Assembly (NCBI RefSeq): GCF_004337695.1
Contig: NZ_SJXJ01000018.1
Location: forward strand, 1 to 64,000
DNA: 64,000 nucleotides
DNA from: Tenacibaculum sp. M341
Lineage (GTDB): Bacteria; Bacteroidota; Bacteroidia; Flavobacteriales; Flavobacteriaceae
Direction: 5' to 3'
Below the pieces are notes generated by a model. It made no database searches. It was given only the letters and a program-made list of their open reading frames with translations, and had not been told where the DNA came from. Below are positions 8,134 through 16,943 of the stretch, piece after piece; position 1 is the stretch's first letter; each line of letters starts with the position of its first letter. A program made the translations under genes and the position numbers.

Positions 8134-10398
8134 ATGAAGAAAATATTTCTTTTATTATTATCTATCGTAAGTATTAGTATTTACGCTTCAAATGATAAGT
8201 ATCGATTAACTTTAAGAGACGACCCTGCTACAACTATTGTTATAGGCTGGAATCAAATTTCTGGTAGTAACCCAAGAGTATATTATGGAACAACAGATTT
8301 TGGTACAAACTATAGTAGTTATCCTTTTTCAATGGCACCAACCAAAGCTGTTTCTTATAAAGGAATGAATAATAATTTTGCTAGGTTAACAGGTTTACAA
8401 CCTAATACAGCTTACTATTTTGTAATTAGAGATAGCCAAGGAACAAGTAGACGTTTATGGTTTAAAACGGCACCTGCAAATAATAGTAGATTGTCTTTTA
8501 TTGCAGGAGGAGATTCTAGAAACAACAGAACTCCAAGAAGAAACGCTAATTTATTAGTATCTAAATTAAAACCACACGCAGTTTTATTTGGAGGAGATAT
8601 GACAGACGACGATACCAATAGTCAATGGCAAACATGGTTTAATGATTGGCAGTTAACTATTGCAAGTGACGGAAGAATGTTTCCTATTATTGCTGCAAGA
8701 GGTAATCATGAAGATAGTAATAACAGTATTTATAATTTATTTGATGTGCCTTCATCAAGTATCTATTATGCAATTACTTTCGGAAATAATTTAGTTAGAA
8801 CATATACTTTGAATACTGAAATTTCAATTTCAGGAAATCAAACAAATTGGTTACGTAACGATTTAACTTCAACTAATACTATTTGGAAAATAGCACAGTA
8901 TCATAAACCAATGCGTCCACACGTTCGTTTCAAATCAGAAGGAAACAGTCAATATGGTAATTGGGCACGTTTATTTTATGATAATAATGTAAAGCTAGTA
9001 GTTGAATGTGATGCGCATACGGTAAAAACGACTTGGCCAGTTCGTCCATCATCTTCTTCAGGAAATGACGAAGGATTTAAAAGAGATGCTAACGGAACTA
9101 CTTATGTAGGAGAAGGATGTTGGGGTGCACCGTTACGTTCTAACGACGATAATAAAGATTGGACACGTAATTCAGGTAGATTTAATCAATTTAAATGGAT
9201 TTTTGTTGACGAGAATAAAATTGAAACAAGAACTATTAGAGTTGATAATGCTTCTAGTGTAGGTTCGGTATCTAATAGTAATGTATTTCAAATTCCTTCA
9301 AATTTAGATATTTGGAGTCCTTCAAATGGTAGTGTGGTAACTATTAATAAAGATGATAACGGGGGAGGATCTGGTGGTGGTTCTGATAGTGGAACAATGG
9401 AAGTTGCTATTGCAAATGGTAGTGATGATGTGGAAGAGAGAGAGAATGGAACTATTTACGCAAATAGTAGCGATTTAGAAATGGTATATGATAGTTATGA
9501 AGATAACGGATATCAAAAAGTAGGTTTGCGTTTTAGAGGAGTAAATCTACCTAAAAATGCAACTATTACAAGTGCATATCTTCAATTTAATGCGGATGAA
9601 AGTAACAGTACAAGTGCTGAGTTAGAAATTAGTTTACATGACAGTTCAAATTCGCCAGCGTTTTCAAATTCTAATAATGTATCTGATAGAGCTACTTTTT
9701 CATCGAAAGTAATATGGAATCCAAGCAGTTGGTCAAGTGGACAAAACGGAAGTGCTCAACGTTCTCCTAACTTAAAAACTATGGTTCAGAGTTTAGTGAA
9801 TAAAAGTAGTTGGAATTCTGGTAATAGCGCTAGTTTCTTAATTAAAGGACGTGGAAATAGTTTAACAAGTACTTCAGCAAAAAGAGTTGCAGATTCTTAT
9901 GAAGGTGGTTCAGCAAAAGCAGCAAGATTAATAGTAAATTATACTTCAGGAAATAACACTCCACCAGATATTTGTGCAGGAGTAAGTAATTGGCAAAGCG
10001 GTGTTAGTTATTCAGTAGGTAGTAAAGTTGTATATCAAGGATTTTTATTTGAAAGAACTTCATCTGGTTGGACTAATTTAGGAGCTTGTGGATCTAGCAG
10101 ATCAGCAGAGGTAAGAAAAATAGCATATCCACCGTTAGTTGAAGCGACTTCTTTTGATGTGTATCCGAATCCTTTTGACAATCAAATCAAAATATCATTA
10201 AAAAATACTCTTTTAGAAGGGATTGTAAATGTTAAAGTTTTTGATGTTACTGGAAAAGAAGTTTACAAAGAATCTTTTGAGATACATAAGAATATTGAAA
10301 AAACAATAACACCAAATATTAAGGCTGCGGGTATATATTTCCTGAATATACAGCAAGGAGAGCGAAATATTAAAACCCAAATGTTGATTAAAAAATAA
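8134..10398 (+). CDS. T9SS-exported purple-acid-phosphatase-like protein
   Basis: 754 residues. A signal peptide (residues 1-18) is followed by a fibronectin-III-like purple acid phosphatase N-domain (20-115). The metallophosphoesterase domain (118-370) shows GGDSRN (D127), FGGDMTDD (D155), RGNHED (N191, H192), YHKPMRPH and ECDAHT, a near-complete metal-binding set. A Gly/Ser linker near 415 leads to a beta-sandwich domain (about 423-610), then a short carbohydrate-binding-like segment (WQSGVSYSVGSKVVYQGFLF) and a type IX secretion sorting domain (VYPNPFDNQIKISL to LIKK). It is likely secreted or surface-attached and hydrolyses phosphate esters, possibly to scavenge phosphate from organic matter. 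Confidence 0.88.
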   Translation: MKKIFLLLLSIVSISIYASNDKYRLTLRDDPATTIVIGWNQISGSNPRVYYGTTDFGTNYSSYPFSMAPTKAVSYKGMNNNFARLTGLQPNTAYYFVIRDSQGTSRRLWFKTAPANNSRLSFIAGGDSRNNRTPRRNANLLVSKLKPHAVLFGGDMTDDDTNSQWQTWFNDWQLTIASDGRMFPIIAARGNHEDSNNSIYNLFDVPSSSIYYAITFGNNLVRTYTLNTEISISGNQTNWLRNDLTSTNTIWKIAQYHKPMRPHVRFKSEGNSQYGNWARLFYDNNVKLVVECDAHTVKTTWPVRPSSSSGNDEGFKRDANGTTYVGEGCWGAPLRSNDDNKDWTRNSGRFNQFKWIFVDENKIETRTIRVDNASSVGSVSNSNVFQIPSNLDIWSPSNGSVVTINKDDNGGGSGGGSDSGTMEVAIANGSDDVEERENGTIYANSSDLEMVYDSYEDNGYQKVGLRFRGVNLPKNATITSAYLQFNADESNSTSAELEISLHDSSNSPAFSNSNNVSDRATFSSKVIWNPSSWSSGQNGSAQRSPNLKTMVQSLVNKSSWNSGNSASFLIKGRGNSLTSTSAKRVADSYEGGSAKAARLIVNYTSGNNTPPDICAGVSNWQSGVSYSVGSKVVYQGFLFERTSSGWTNLGACGSSRSAEVRKIAYPPLVEATSFDVYPNPFDNQIKISLKNTLLEGIVNVKVFDVTGKEVYKESFEIHKNIEKTITPNIKAAGIYFLNIQQGERNIKTQMLIKK

Positions 10399-10440
10399 AT
10401 TTAATCAAAGAAAATCGGGAGAATTTTATTTGATTTATAT

Positions 10441-10473
10441 GTAGCCAATTTGTTAAGAATTGGCTACTTTTTA
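10441..10473 (+). terminator. Intrinsic terminator
   Basis: A perfect 10-bp stem GTAGCCAATT / AATTGGCTAC with a 7-base loop is followed by TTTTT. It ends the phosphatase transcript. Confidence 0.85.
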
Positions 10474-10481
10474 AATTAAGC

Positions 10482-10513
10482 TTGGAATATTTATTCTAAT
10501 CTTAGTACATTTG
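10482..10513 (+). promoter_or_regulatory. Promoter of the TetR gene
   Basis: TTG at 10482-10484 and TACATTTG at 10506-10513 are separated by 21 bases, matching the Bacteroidetes -33/-7 promoter. The predicted start of transcription falls on or next to the GTG start codon at 10519. Confidence 0.6.
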
Positions 10514-10518
10514 TATCT

Positions 10519-11070
10519 GTGAGTAAGAAGAATGATATTGTATTAGCAGCGTTAAATTTACTAGGCAGAAATGGGGTACATGCGACACCAATGTCTGCAA
10601 TAGCTAAAGAAGCTGGAACGGGAATGGGAACAATTTACAATTACTTTCCTACGAAAGAAATACTAATCAATTATATTTTTGTTTACATTAAAACAGAAGA
10701 GAAGAAGCTTTTCAGTACTTTTGTGTCTACAAAAGATTTGAGAGTTCAGTTTAAAGAGTACTATAGCGTAGCTGTGCAGTTTTACAAAGACAATGTGCAG
10801 TATTTTCAGTTTATAGAGCAATTACACGCTTCTCCGATAATTACTGAAGAAAGTAGAGATTTTGCTTTGAAAGCAATTGGTAGTGTTTACCATTTAATTG
10901 AAAAAGGAAAAGAGCTGGGGGTTGTTAAAGATATGCAAACGAAGGAATTACTACAGTTTATAGCTGGTTCGGTTATTTCACATTTGCGTTGGCATTTTAG
11001 AGATGAGAGTGAAGATAAGGCATCTCTTTCAAATTTAGTCCAAATGGTTTGGGACGCTATAAAAAAATAA
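10519..11070 (+). CDS. TetR/AcrR family transcriptional regulator
   Basis: 183 residues from a GTG start. The N-terminal helix-turn-helix is clear: VLAALNLLGRNGVHATPMSAIAKEAGTGMGTIYNYF followed by PTKEILINYIF. The rest is an all-helical ligand-binding domain. The GTG start is needed to keep helix 1, which places translation start almost at the predicted transcription start, so the mRNA may be leaderless. A perfect 12-bp palindrome (GAATGATCATTC, 11086-11097) follows the stop codon and may be a binding site. Ligand and regulon unknown. Confidence 0.88.
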   Translation: MSKKNDIVLAALNLLGRNGVHATPMSAIAKEAGTGMGTIYNYFPTKEILINYIFVYIKTEEKKLFSTFVSTKDLRVQFKEYYSVAVQFYKDNVQYFQFIEQLHASPIITEESRDFALKAIGSVYHLIEKGKELGVVKDMQTKELLQFIAGSVISHLRWHFRDESEDKASLSNLVQMVWDAIKK

Positions 11071-11085
11071 AATATTTAATGGAAC

Positions 11086-11097
11086 GAATGATCATTC
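11086..11097. promoter_or_regulatory. Palindrome, candidate TetR operator
   Basis: GAATGATCATTC is a perfect 12-bp palindrome inside GGAACGAATGATCATTCC, of the size and symmetry bound by TetR dimers. It lies 16 bases after the TetR stop codon and before a candidate structured RNA. Confidence 0.4.
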
Positions 11098-11119
11098 CAA
11101 AAAAATATAAACAAAAGCA

Positions 11120-11245
11120 CATAGGGTAGGTAATAATTTAAATACCCGATGATCTAATTGTAATCCCCATGTTAACTAGGAGTTACTTGTGCAATAACTC
11201 CGCAATGAGAACCCCGTAATTTTTAATTATGGGGTTTCTCATTTA
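11120..11245 (+). ncRNA. Candidate structured non-coding RNA
   Basis: A non-coding stretch of about 125 bases folds into three consecutive helices: GGGTA (11124) with TACCC (11143), GGAGTTA (11179) with TAACTCC (11195), and a 17-bp terminator-like stem from 11204 to 11243 ending in a T-rich tract. No open frame covers it. The size and the closing terminator fit a small RNA; a flavobacterial 6S-like or similar RNA is possible but not demonstrated. It is also the terminator region of the TetR gene. Confidence 0.45.
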
Positions 11246-11247
11246 AT
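11204..11247 (+). terminator. Intrinsic terminator of the candidate RNA/TetR transcript
   Basis: AATGAGAACCCCGTAAT pairs with ATTATGGGGTTTCTCATT with one bulged base, followed by a short T/A-rich tail. Confidence 0.75.
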
Positions 11248-11295
11248 ATAAGTAAATAATTACAACAAATTAAAAGAGAGATATTATACAACAAA

Positions 11296-11320
11296 AAAGA
11301 GGAGCATTTTGCTCCTCTTT
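11296..11320 (-). terminator. Terminator of the PLP-enzyme gene
   Basis: A perfect 11-bp stem AAAGAGGAGCA / TGCTCCTCTTT with a 3-base loop; on the minus strand it is followed by a T run. It lies 28 bases beyond the stop codon of the gene at 11348. Confidence 0.85.
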
Positions 11321-11347
11321 CGATTTCTAAATTATATACTATTGTAA

Positions 11348-13192
11348 TTATATGCTATTCACAAAATCAGTGAAAACTTTCTTGTGAAGTTCTAAATCTA
11401 AATCAGGAGAAAGAGATACACGAGCAATATAATCTTTATCAGCTTCTTTTGTTGTACCTTGAGTAGAGGTAGCAGGAATGGTCCAATAACAACCTTTTAA
11501 TTGACCGTAACTAACACAATACTTACTTTCGTTTGGTATTTCAGTAATCATTAGGTTAATAAGCTTGTTGTTTAAGGCTCTTTTATAAGTTTCTCTTTCT
11601 TCAGGAGTATCTCCTTTTGTAGGAAGATCTAAAGAAAAAACAGAAGGTGTAAAACCTTGTTCAGCTAATTCTTCAGAAACAAAGTTAATTTTAGCCTCAG
11701 GCAAAGTTTCTTCAATAAAACTAACAAAGCTACGAGTGTTTTTATAAGCATCACTAATTCTCTGAATCATTGAAGGCATTTGTGCAGCCAAAATCTCGTA
11801 TTGTAAAGCTGTTGCTTCATTATCACATAAAATCAAATGTTTTTCAATAGGATTCATTAAAGTAGCAGCTTTATCATTTGCTGTAGCATATCCTGCAGTA
11901 CATTTCCCTCCACTAGGAAACTTAGATCCACTTACGTAAGAAATGGTTCTAACAGAAGAAAGAATATCATTTGCACCTAAAAAATGAACATTTGGACAAA
12001 ATGTTTGATCTAAAATAAACACAGGATCAATAGCTGTAGTACCAGCAGGAGTTGTACGTTCTTTACTTAATGCTTCTTTTAATTTGATAAGATCAGGAAC
12101 TTCTACTCTTGGATTTGTAGGAATTTCAGCAATAATATAAGGTACTGCATCTAACTCCGCTATTTTATCTAATACAATATGTACACTATCTACCATATCA
12201 TTACCAGCATCTACAGGTAAATCCATAATTTCAACATTATCAATACAAGCAGCTACACGTCTTGCTTGATCATTAGTTCCTCCATAACAGTTAGGCGGCA
12301 CAATAATTTTGATGTCTTTACCAGCATGATGCTCTAACGCATGATCTATCAATCCCATTACAATAGCATATTGAATTGACAACCCACTAGAACCTACCAC
12401 TGCCTTAGCATCGGTATTTGTAATTTCTTTGATGGTATTTAATACTTTGGCTTTATTGGTTGCAACAGCATCTATATTAACTTCTAATGGAGCTTTACTT
12501 ACGAACGATTTTAAAACGGTGTAACAATTAGCAGGTGTCATAGCAATAGTTTCTCTTCTTCTCACATGTTGAATTTCAGAAACATATTCCTCGTTTTTTT
12601 CACCATTAATAACTAAAATACTACCTAAGTTATCGTATAAAGTGATTTCAAAATCAAAAGCCTCAGTTAGGTTATTAATATCTATTGAGTTTTTAGAAGT
12701 AACTAGTACAGTACTACCTTCAAATTCAGGAATTTCATTAACCGTTTCAATTTTAACCGTTTCAAAAGTATATCCGTATACTTTTTTCACAGCTTCAATA
12801 TCAAAGCTAGCAGGTAAGGTACCTGTATAAACAATTTGAGTATTCTTATTTGAAAGTAAGTTTTTTCTTAAAACAGCCAATATTGGAGTTACTTGAGAAG
12901 AAAAACTAATTACATTTTGCGGCTTTGTATTGTACAAGTTAGCAATTCCCCATTCTAGTACAGTAGATAAAGGATGTCCTAATCTAATATAATCATATGC
13001 CGTAGGTAATTCGCTAAGTGCAGCAGTTGTAAAATTATTGTTGTTAAATAATGCTTCAAACTGATCTAAAAATTCAGTTTTAGCTAATGATTCATTATAT
13101 ATATCTAAACGATGTGTGGTTAAATTAAGCCAATCTGATGGCATATTATTTAAAACATCGTTAATGTAATTTAATACGTTATTATCTTTCAT
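11348..13192 (-). CDS. PLP-dependent Cys/Met-metabolism-type enzyme, long form
   Basis: 614 residues, about 200 longer than ordinary cystathionine-synthase-family enzymes. The C-terminal two thirds shows the PLP fold: AVVGSSGLSIQYAIVMGLIDHAL, then IIVPPNCYGGTNDQARR, FILDQTFCPN and the lysine motif SYVSGSKFPSGGKCTAGYA (Schiff-base lysine about K424). The N-terminal 220 residues (HPLSTVLEWGIANLYNTKPQ...ISFSSQVTPILAVLRKN) resemble a second, degenerate aminotransferase half. Substrate unknown; cytosolic. It has its own terminator and is transcribed alone. The closest general label is PLP-dependent transferase. Confidence 0.8.
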   Translation of the reverse strand: MKDNNVLNYINDVLNNMPSDWLNLTTHRLDIYNESLAKTEFLDQFEALFNNNNFTTAALSELPTAYDYIRLGHPLSTVLEWGIANLYNTKPQNVISFSSQVTPILAVLRKNLLSNKNTQIVYTGTLPASFDIEAVKKVYGYTFETVKIETVNEIPEFEGSTVLVTSKNSIDINNLTEAFDFEITLYDNLGSILVINGEKNEEYVSEIQHVRRRETIAMTPANCYTVLKSFVSKAPLEVNIDAVATNKAKVLNTIKEITNTDAKAVVGSSGLSIQYAIVMGLIDHALEHHAGKDIKIIVPPNCYGGTNDQARRVAACIDNVEIMDLPVDAGNDMVDSVHIVLDKIAELDAVPYIIAEIPTNPRVEVPDLIKLKEALSKERTTPAGTTAIDPVFILDQTFCPNVHFLGANDILSSVRTISYVSGSKFPSGGKCTAGYATANDKAATLMNPIEKHLILCDNEATALQYEILAAQMPSMIQRISDAYKNTRSFVSFIEETLPEAKINFVSEELAEQGFTPSVFSLDLPTKGDTPEERETYKRALNNKLINLMITEIPNESKYCVSYGQLKGCYWTIPATSTQGTTKEADKDYIARVSLSPDLDLELHKKVFTDFVNSI

Positions 13193-13328
13193 GCTTTTAC
13201 CTTTTGATAGGTGGACACTTTAGTTTTTTATTTAATAATTAGAGTTCACTAAGAACTCTAAGAAACTACAAATTTACAGGTTTTTTGACGAAGATTTTAC
13301 TAGAAAATTACAATGAGTTTGTATTAAT

Positions 13329-13366
13329 AAAAAAGATGACAATCAATTTTGAAAGTCATCTTTTTT
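13329..13366 (-). terminator. Terminator downstream of the tail-fibre-like gene
   Basis: AAAAAAGATGAC pairs perfectly with GTCATCTTTTTT over 12 bp with a 14-base loop. T runs on both sides allow it to work in either direction. It lies 35 bases beyond the second stop codon (13,398) of the tail-fibre-like gene's extension. Confidence 0.75.
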
Positions 13367-13397
13367 TAAGTTTTTATTTGGTTAATATTGTAATGAC

Positions 13398-13595
13398 TTA
13401 TACCAACATACCGTCTACTATATTGTTTACAAGTATAGTATTAGATTCTGTATTAAATACTGCATTATTAATAAAATTATCTTTATAAATAAAAGCACTA
13501 GTGCTATTTCCTGAAAAACTGAATAAGTTAGCTTTATTTGTAGGTAACTCAACAAAATTATTTATAAATCTAAATATAAAGGGGCAGTAATTTTT
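13398..13595 (-). pseudogene. In-frame 65-codon extension after the stop of the tail-fibre-like gene
   Basis: Directly after the TAA at 13596-13598 the same frame stays open for 65 codons to a TAA at 13398. It encodes protein-like sequence (NNFVELPTNKANLFSFSGN, then AFIYKDNFINNAVFNTESN) rich in Asn, Phe and Thr like the gene itself. It has no start codon of its own until the last three residues. The terminator follows this second stop rather than the first. It is either a decayed C-terminus separated by a nonsense mutation, a readthrough extension, or the tail of an older gene fused by deletion. Confidence 0.4.
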
Positions 13596-15803
13596 TTAAA
13601 AAGGATCATTAGTATAATATGTACCTGAAATAATTATTTTAGTACTACTAGATAAGTTTGTACCATTCCATTCTTGAGGAGAATTATCAGATGTATTTAT
13701 AAGCCCTAACCATATTTGGTTAGTACCAAAATGTACAGCTTGAATAGTTACTTCAGCCTTAGAGTTAGTAATGCTAGCTGAATCAAAAGATAGAGAAAAA
13801 GAACCATTCGAATTAACAGGTTTGTAAGGTAATGTTTTTTGGTACAGATAATAAGAGTTGTTACGATCACATAAGCCTGACATTTCGCATACAACTTCAA
13901 AACTAACTAATCCTCCTATTCTATAATAAGAACCCGAATAATTACCTGTTAAACCATTAAAAGTTACAGGAGCCGAAAAAGATAAATCTCCAAAAGATTC
14001 ATTTATAGTAGTACCACTAGAAGAATCTCCTGAGGTATTTATAGATGCTATAGCATCATCTATATACTTCTTATTAGGTATATCATTATCTTCCAGTATA
14101 GCTATAGGATCATCACTAACTGATCTATATCGCCATGCTCTACCATTCTTATCAGAACCTATACTAAGTTCGTTTATCCTATCTACATTATTTTCTGCTA
14201 TTCGATTTAAGAGTAAGCCGTCTCCCGAACCTGTCTCTAGTGTAACTTGACTATCACTTGTAGATCGTAGTACTATATGACTGGCTGCATGCATATTAAT
14301 AATATTTTTTGAAGTGATATTAAAACCATCAATATTAGCACTTAATCCATTACCTATACTAAGTCTATCACCACTATTTTCAGAACTTGTAAAACTAAAT
14401 GTAGAATTGGGATTTACTTCTACAGTAGTATGACTATCAAGTACTCCACCTAATTTAATACTATGGTTATTGCCTATACTTAATCCATTAGATGCTGTAA
14501 AAGTATTAATTGTTTCCAAAGTAGAAGTTATAGCATCATCTACATATTGTTTATGAACAACAGCACCATTACCTAGCAGATTAATATCTTCAATACTAGT
14601 ATAAGGTAAAATAGCTCCGTTGTCTCTAACAGAAAGTATTGTATTACCAAAGCTATTAAAGTTATGAAAACCTTCAGCTGTATAATCAATTTTCTGATCT
14701 GATTGTAAAAGTACTGAAGCTAACTTAGCTTTTAATTCTAAGGGGTTTCCTTCGGAAGATAATTGTACAGAATTTTCTCCATCAGGACCATTGATACGTA
14801 AACCAAAATTACCCTGCTCACCAATAATAATTTGAGCATCATCTTCCAATAAAACTTCAGAATTTTGACCACTTGATAATACGCCACTTGTAAAGATTGT
14901 AGCGATATTTGGTGGCGTTTTTACAGCATCATCAACATATTTTTTATTAGGAATATCGTTATCTTCTGTAATTTTAAGTGTTCCATTTACATGATATCTA
15001 AAAGCTTTAGCATTAGAAGCATTTAAAAGATTCACTTTATCTGATTGTAAACTATCTGCTTGATTTAATAACAAACCTCCTGACTTTGATAAAATCTCTA
15101 AAGTACCATTACTAAATCTAGGATTGTTATTCGGTGCAGTTCTGATTGATATTGAAGCATCATCATTTGTATTGGTAGCGGTTCTTATTTTCAAATCATC
15201 CGTAAACACATCAACATTTCCAGAATTAACAATTCTGTGTCTACTACCACCAGCATCAAATCCGTCAGCTGTGATGGAAAAACCTCTAGCAGTGCCATAA
15301 TTTAAGAAAGAGATTGAATTATCGGTTACATCTACGTAAGTGTTTTCTTGCATTTTTCCACCTAATACAACTTCGCCTGTACTATTTACATTTAAACCGT
15401 TAGAAGCACTCACGCTATTAGTTAATGAGCTAAAATCAATGGTGAATGTAGAATTATCATCTCTTTTAAAAGTAGCAATACCAGTAGTGTTATTCAAAGT
15501 TCCAGATGTTAAACGAGCTAAGTTAGTATCGTCTAAATAAGGGGTAAGATCTATTTGTTTAATAACCTTAGCATCTTTTAAAAAGTAAAGTCTATTATTA
15601 CTCAAGGTTAAATCATATTCAGCACCATTATTTTCTGAAGTTAACGTTACTTCACCATTTTCATCAATTACAAATCGTCTATTAGCAACTCCTTTAGGTT
15701 GTTGAGCGTCAATATAACTATCTATTAAATCGGAAAACTGTTCTTCTGTAGGTATATCACCAGTTTCAAAAAATGTTTTTAATTCTTTTTTACTTTTTTT
15801 CAT
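13596..15803 (-). CDS. Tail-fibre-like repeat protein
   Basis: 735 residues without a signal peptide. The start (KKELKTFFETGDIPTEEQFS) is a motif common at the N-terminus of phage-tail or fibre-like proteins in Bacteroidetes. The body is built of beta-rich repeats with recurring phrases: NDIPNKKYVDDA, VVHKQYVDDAI, NDIPNKKYIDDA; ASNGLNVNSTGEV and ASNGLSIGNNHS; VDVTDNSISF and VEVNPNSTFSF. The C-terminal 130 residues form a Gly/Ser-rich beta domain. It is not next to other phage genes, so it may be a domesticated fibre or injection-system component. The frame continues after its stop (see the entry at 13398). Confidence 0.7.
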   Translation of the reverse strand: MKKSKKELKTFFETGDIPTEEQFSDLIDSYIDAQQPKGVANRRFVIDENGEVTLTSENNGAEYDLTLSNNRLYFLKDAKVIKQIDLTPYLDDTNLARLTSGTLNNTTGIATFKRDDNSTFTIDFSSLTNSVSASNGLNVNSTGEVVLGGKMQENTYVDVTDNSISFLNYGTARGFSITADGFDAGGSRHRIVNSGNVDVFTDDLKIRTATNTNDDASISIRTAPNNNPRFSNGTLEILSKSGGLLLNQADSLQSDKVNLLNASNAKAFRYHVNGTLKITEDNDIPNKKYVDDAVKTPPNIATIFTSGVLSSGQNSEVLLEDDAQIIIGEQGNFGLRINGPDGENSVQLSSEGNPLELKAKLASVLLQSDQKIDYTAEGFHNFNSFGNTILSVRDNGAILPYTSIEDINLLGNGAVVHKQYVDDAITSTLETINTFTASNGLSIGNNHSIKLGGVLDSHTTVEVNPNSTFSFTSSENSGDRLSIGNGLSANIDGFNITSKNIINMHAASHIVLRSTSDSQVTLETGSGDGLLLNRIAENNVDRINELSIGSDKNGRAWRYRSVSDDPIAILEDNDIPNKKYIDDAIASINTSGDSSSGTTINESFGDLSFSAPVTFNGLTGNYSGSYYRIGGLVSFEVVCEMSGLCDRNNSYYLYQKTLPYKPVNSNGSFSLSFDSASITNSKAEVTIQAVHFGTNQIWLGLINTSDNSPQEWNGTNLSSSTKIIISGTYYTNDPF

Positions 15804-16119
15804 TTGTATTATAATTTAGGTTATTATTATTTTGAAGGGAGGAAGTATTAATTCTACTTTAGAAAACAAATATTGTGTAAAAAAAGAGTTTAATAAAGAA
15901 AATGAAGTATCGCTAATTGTAGTTGCAGTTATTTTTTATTGAAAAAAAGAAAACCTTTAAAAACATTAAAAACTCTTTGTTAATAAGGTGGGGAGTTGAT
16001 AAACTTACTGTTAAGGAAATTATGAAAAAACAATAAAGTCGATTTTTTTTAATAAATTATGTAACATTTTGGATTCTAGGTATTCATATTATATAACATC
16101 TATTAAATAAGTACAAAAA
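15804..16119. other. Intergenic region between divergent genes
   Basis: 316 bases separate the divergent tail-fibre-like gene and the 248-residue exported protein gene. I see no gene, strong hairpin, repeat or exact TAnnTTTG box in it. It must hold both promoters. Confidence 0.5.
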
Positions 16120-16866
16120 ATGAAAAATTTAAAAACATTATTATTTGCATTCGTTCTAACCTTTTCAATTGGTAGTTATGCGCAAACAGCAGAAGAAATT
16201 GTAGACACTTATCTTGAAAATATTGGAGGTAAAGAAAAGTTATCGCAATTAAAAGGAGTAAAAATGATGGGAAGTATGAAAATGGGAAATATGTCAATTC
16301 CATTTGAAATGGTTTCTACTAAAGATGGAAAACAATTAGTAACGATTGAATTACAAGGAAATAAAATGGTATGGTCTGCTTTTGATGGAGAAGTATCTTG
16401 GCAAAGAAATCAAATGACGATGGAACCAGAAAAGAGTGATAACGAAGCAACTCAAAACTTAAAAAATGAAATGGAGCAATTTCCAGATCCATTTTTAAAC
16501 TACAAAGAAAAAGGATATACTGTTGAGTTAATAGGAAAAGAAACTATTGACGGAGCAGAAACTTTTAAAATTAAATTAACTAAAAAACCTATTTTAGTTA
16601 ATGGAGAATCTAAACCAAACATTTCTCACTATTATTTTGATACAGAAAACTTCGTACCAATTGTAACTGAAACACAGGTAAACGAAGGACCAATGAAAGG
16701 ACAAACTATAAAATCTACATTAAGTGATTATCAAGAGGTAGACGGTATTTATTTCCCATTTAGTATTGGAAACAAATTTCAAACAATGGAGTTTAAAGAA
16801 ATGAAGTTAAACCCAGAATTAGAGGCAGCTTCTTTTGCTTTACCTAAACCAGCAGCTAAAAAATAG
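16120..16866 (+). CDS. Exported LolA-like outer-membrane lipoprotein-sorting-type protein
   Basis: 248 residues with a clear signal peptide (MKNLKTLLFAFVLTFSIGSYAQ). The mature part starts TAEEIVDTYLENIGGKEKLS, a common beginning for Bacteroidetes proteins of the LolA/LolB-like half-barrel fold, followed by successive beta strands (VKMMGSMKMGN, KMVWSAFDGEVSW, YTVELIGKETIDGAETFKI, ISHYYFDTENFVPIVTE). It is probably periplasmic. The role is inferred from the fold only. It lies just upstream of the large BNR-repeat protein and may share its transcript. Confidence 0.72.
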   Translation: MKNLKTLLFAFVLTFSIGSYAQTAEEIVDTYLENIGGKEKLSQLKGVKMMGSMKMGNMSIPFEMVSTKDGKQLVTIELQGNKMVWSAFDGEVSWQRNQMTMEPEKSDNEATQNLKNEMEQFPDPFLNYKEKGYTVELIGKETIDGAETFKIKLTKKPILVNGESKPNISHYYFDTENFVPIVTETQVNEGPMKGQTIKSTLSDYQEVDGIYFPFSIGNKFQTMEFKEMKLNPELEAASFALPKPAAKK

Positions 16867-16943
16867 TCTTTTTTACCTAACTAAACTCAATATGATACAA
16901 CATCATTCTTAAACTAATGATGTTGTATTACTACCTATCTATT

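Noticed and set aside
12642-12830. Frame opposite the PLP enzyme
   Set aside because: It is a shadow of a real gene in the other strand, with no supporting signals.
13285-13488. Plus-strand frame of 67 codons
   Set aside because: It runs through the terminator and lies opposite the in-frame extension of the tail-fibre-like gene; the composition is poor and the start overlaps no promoter.
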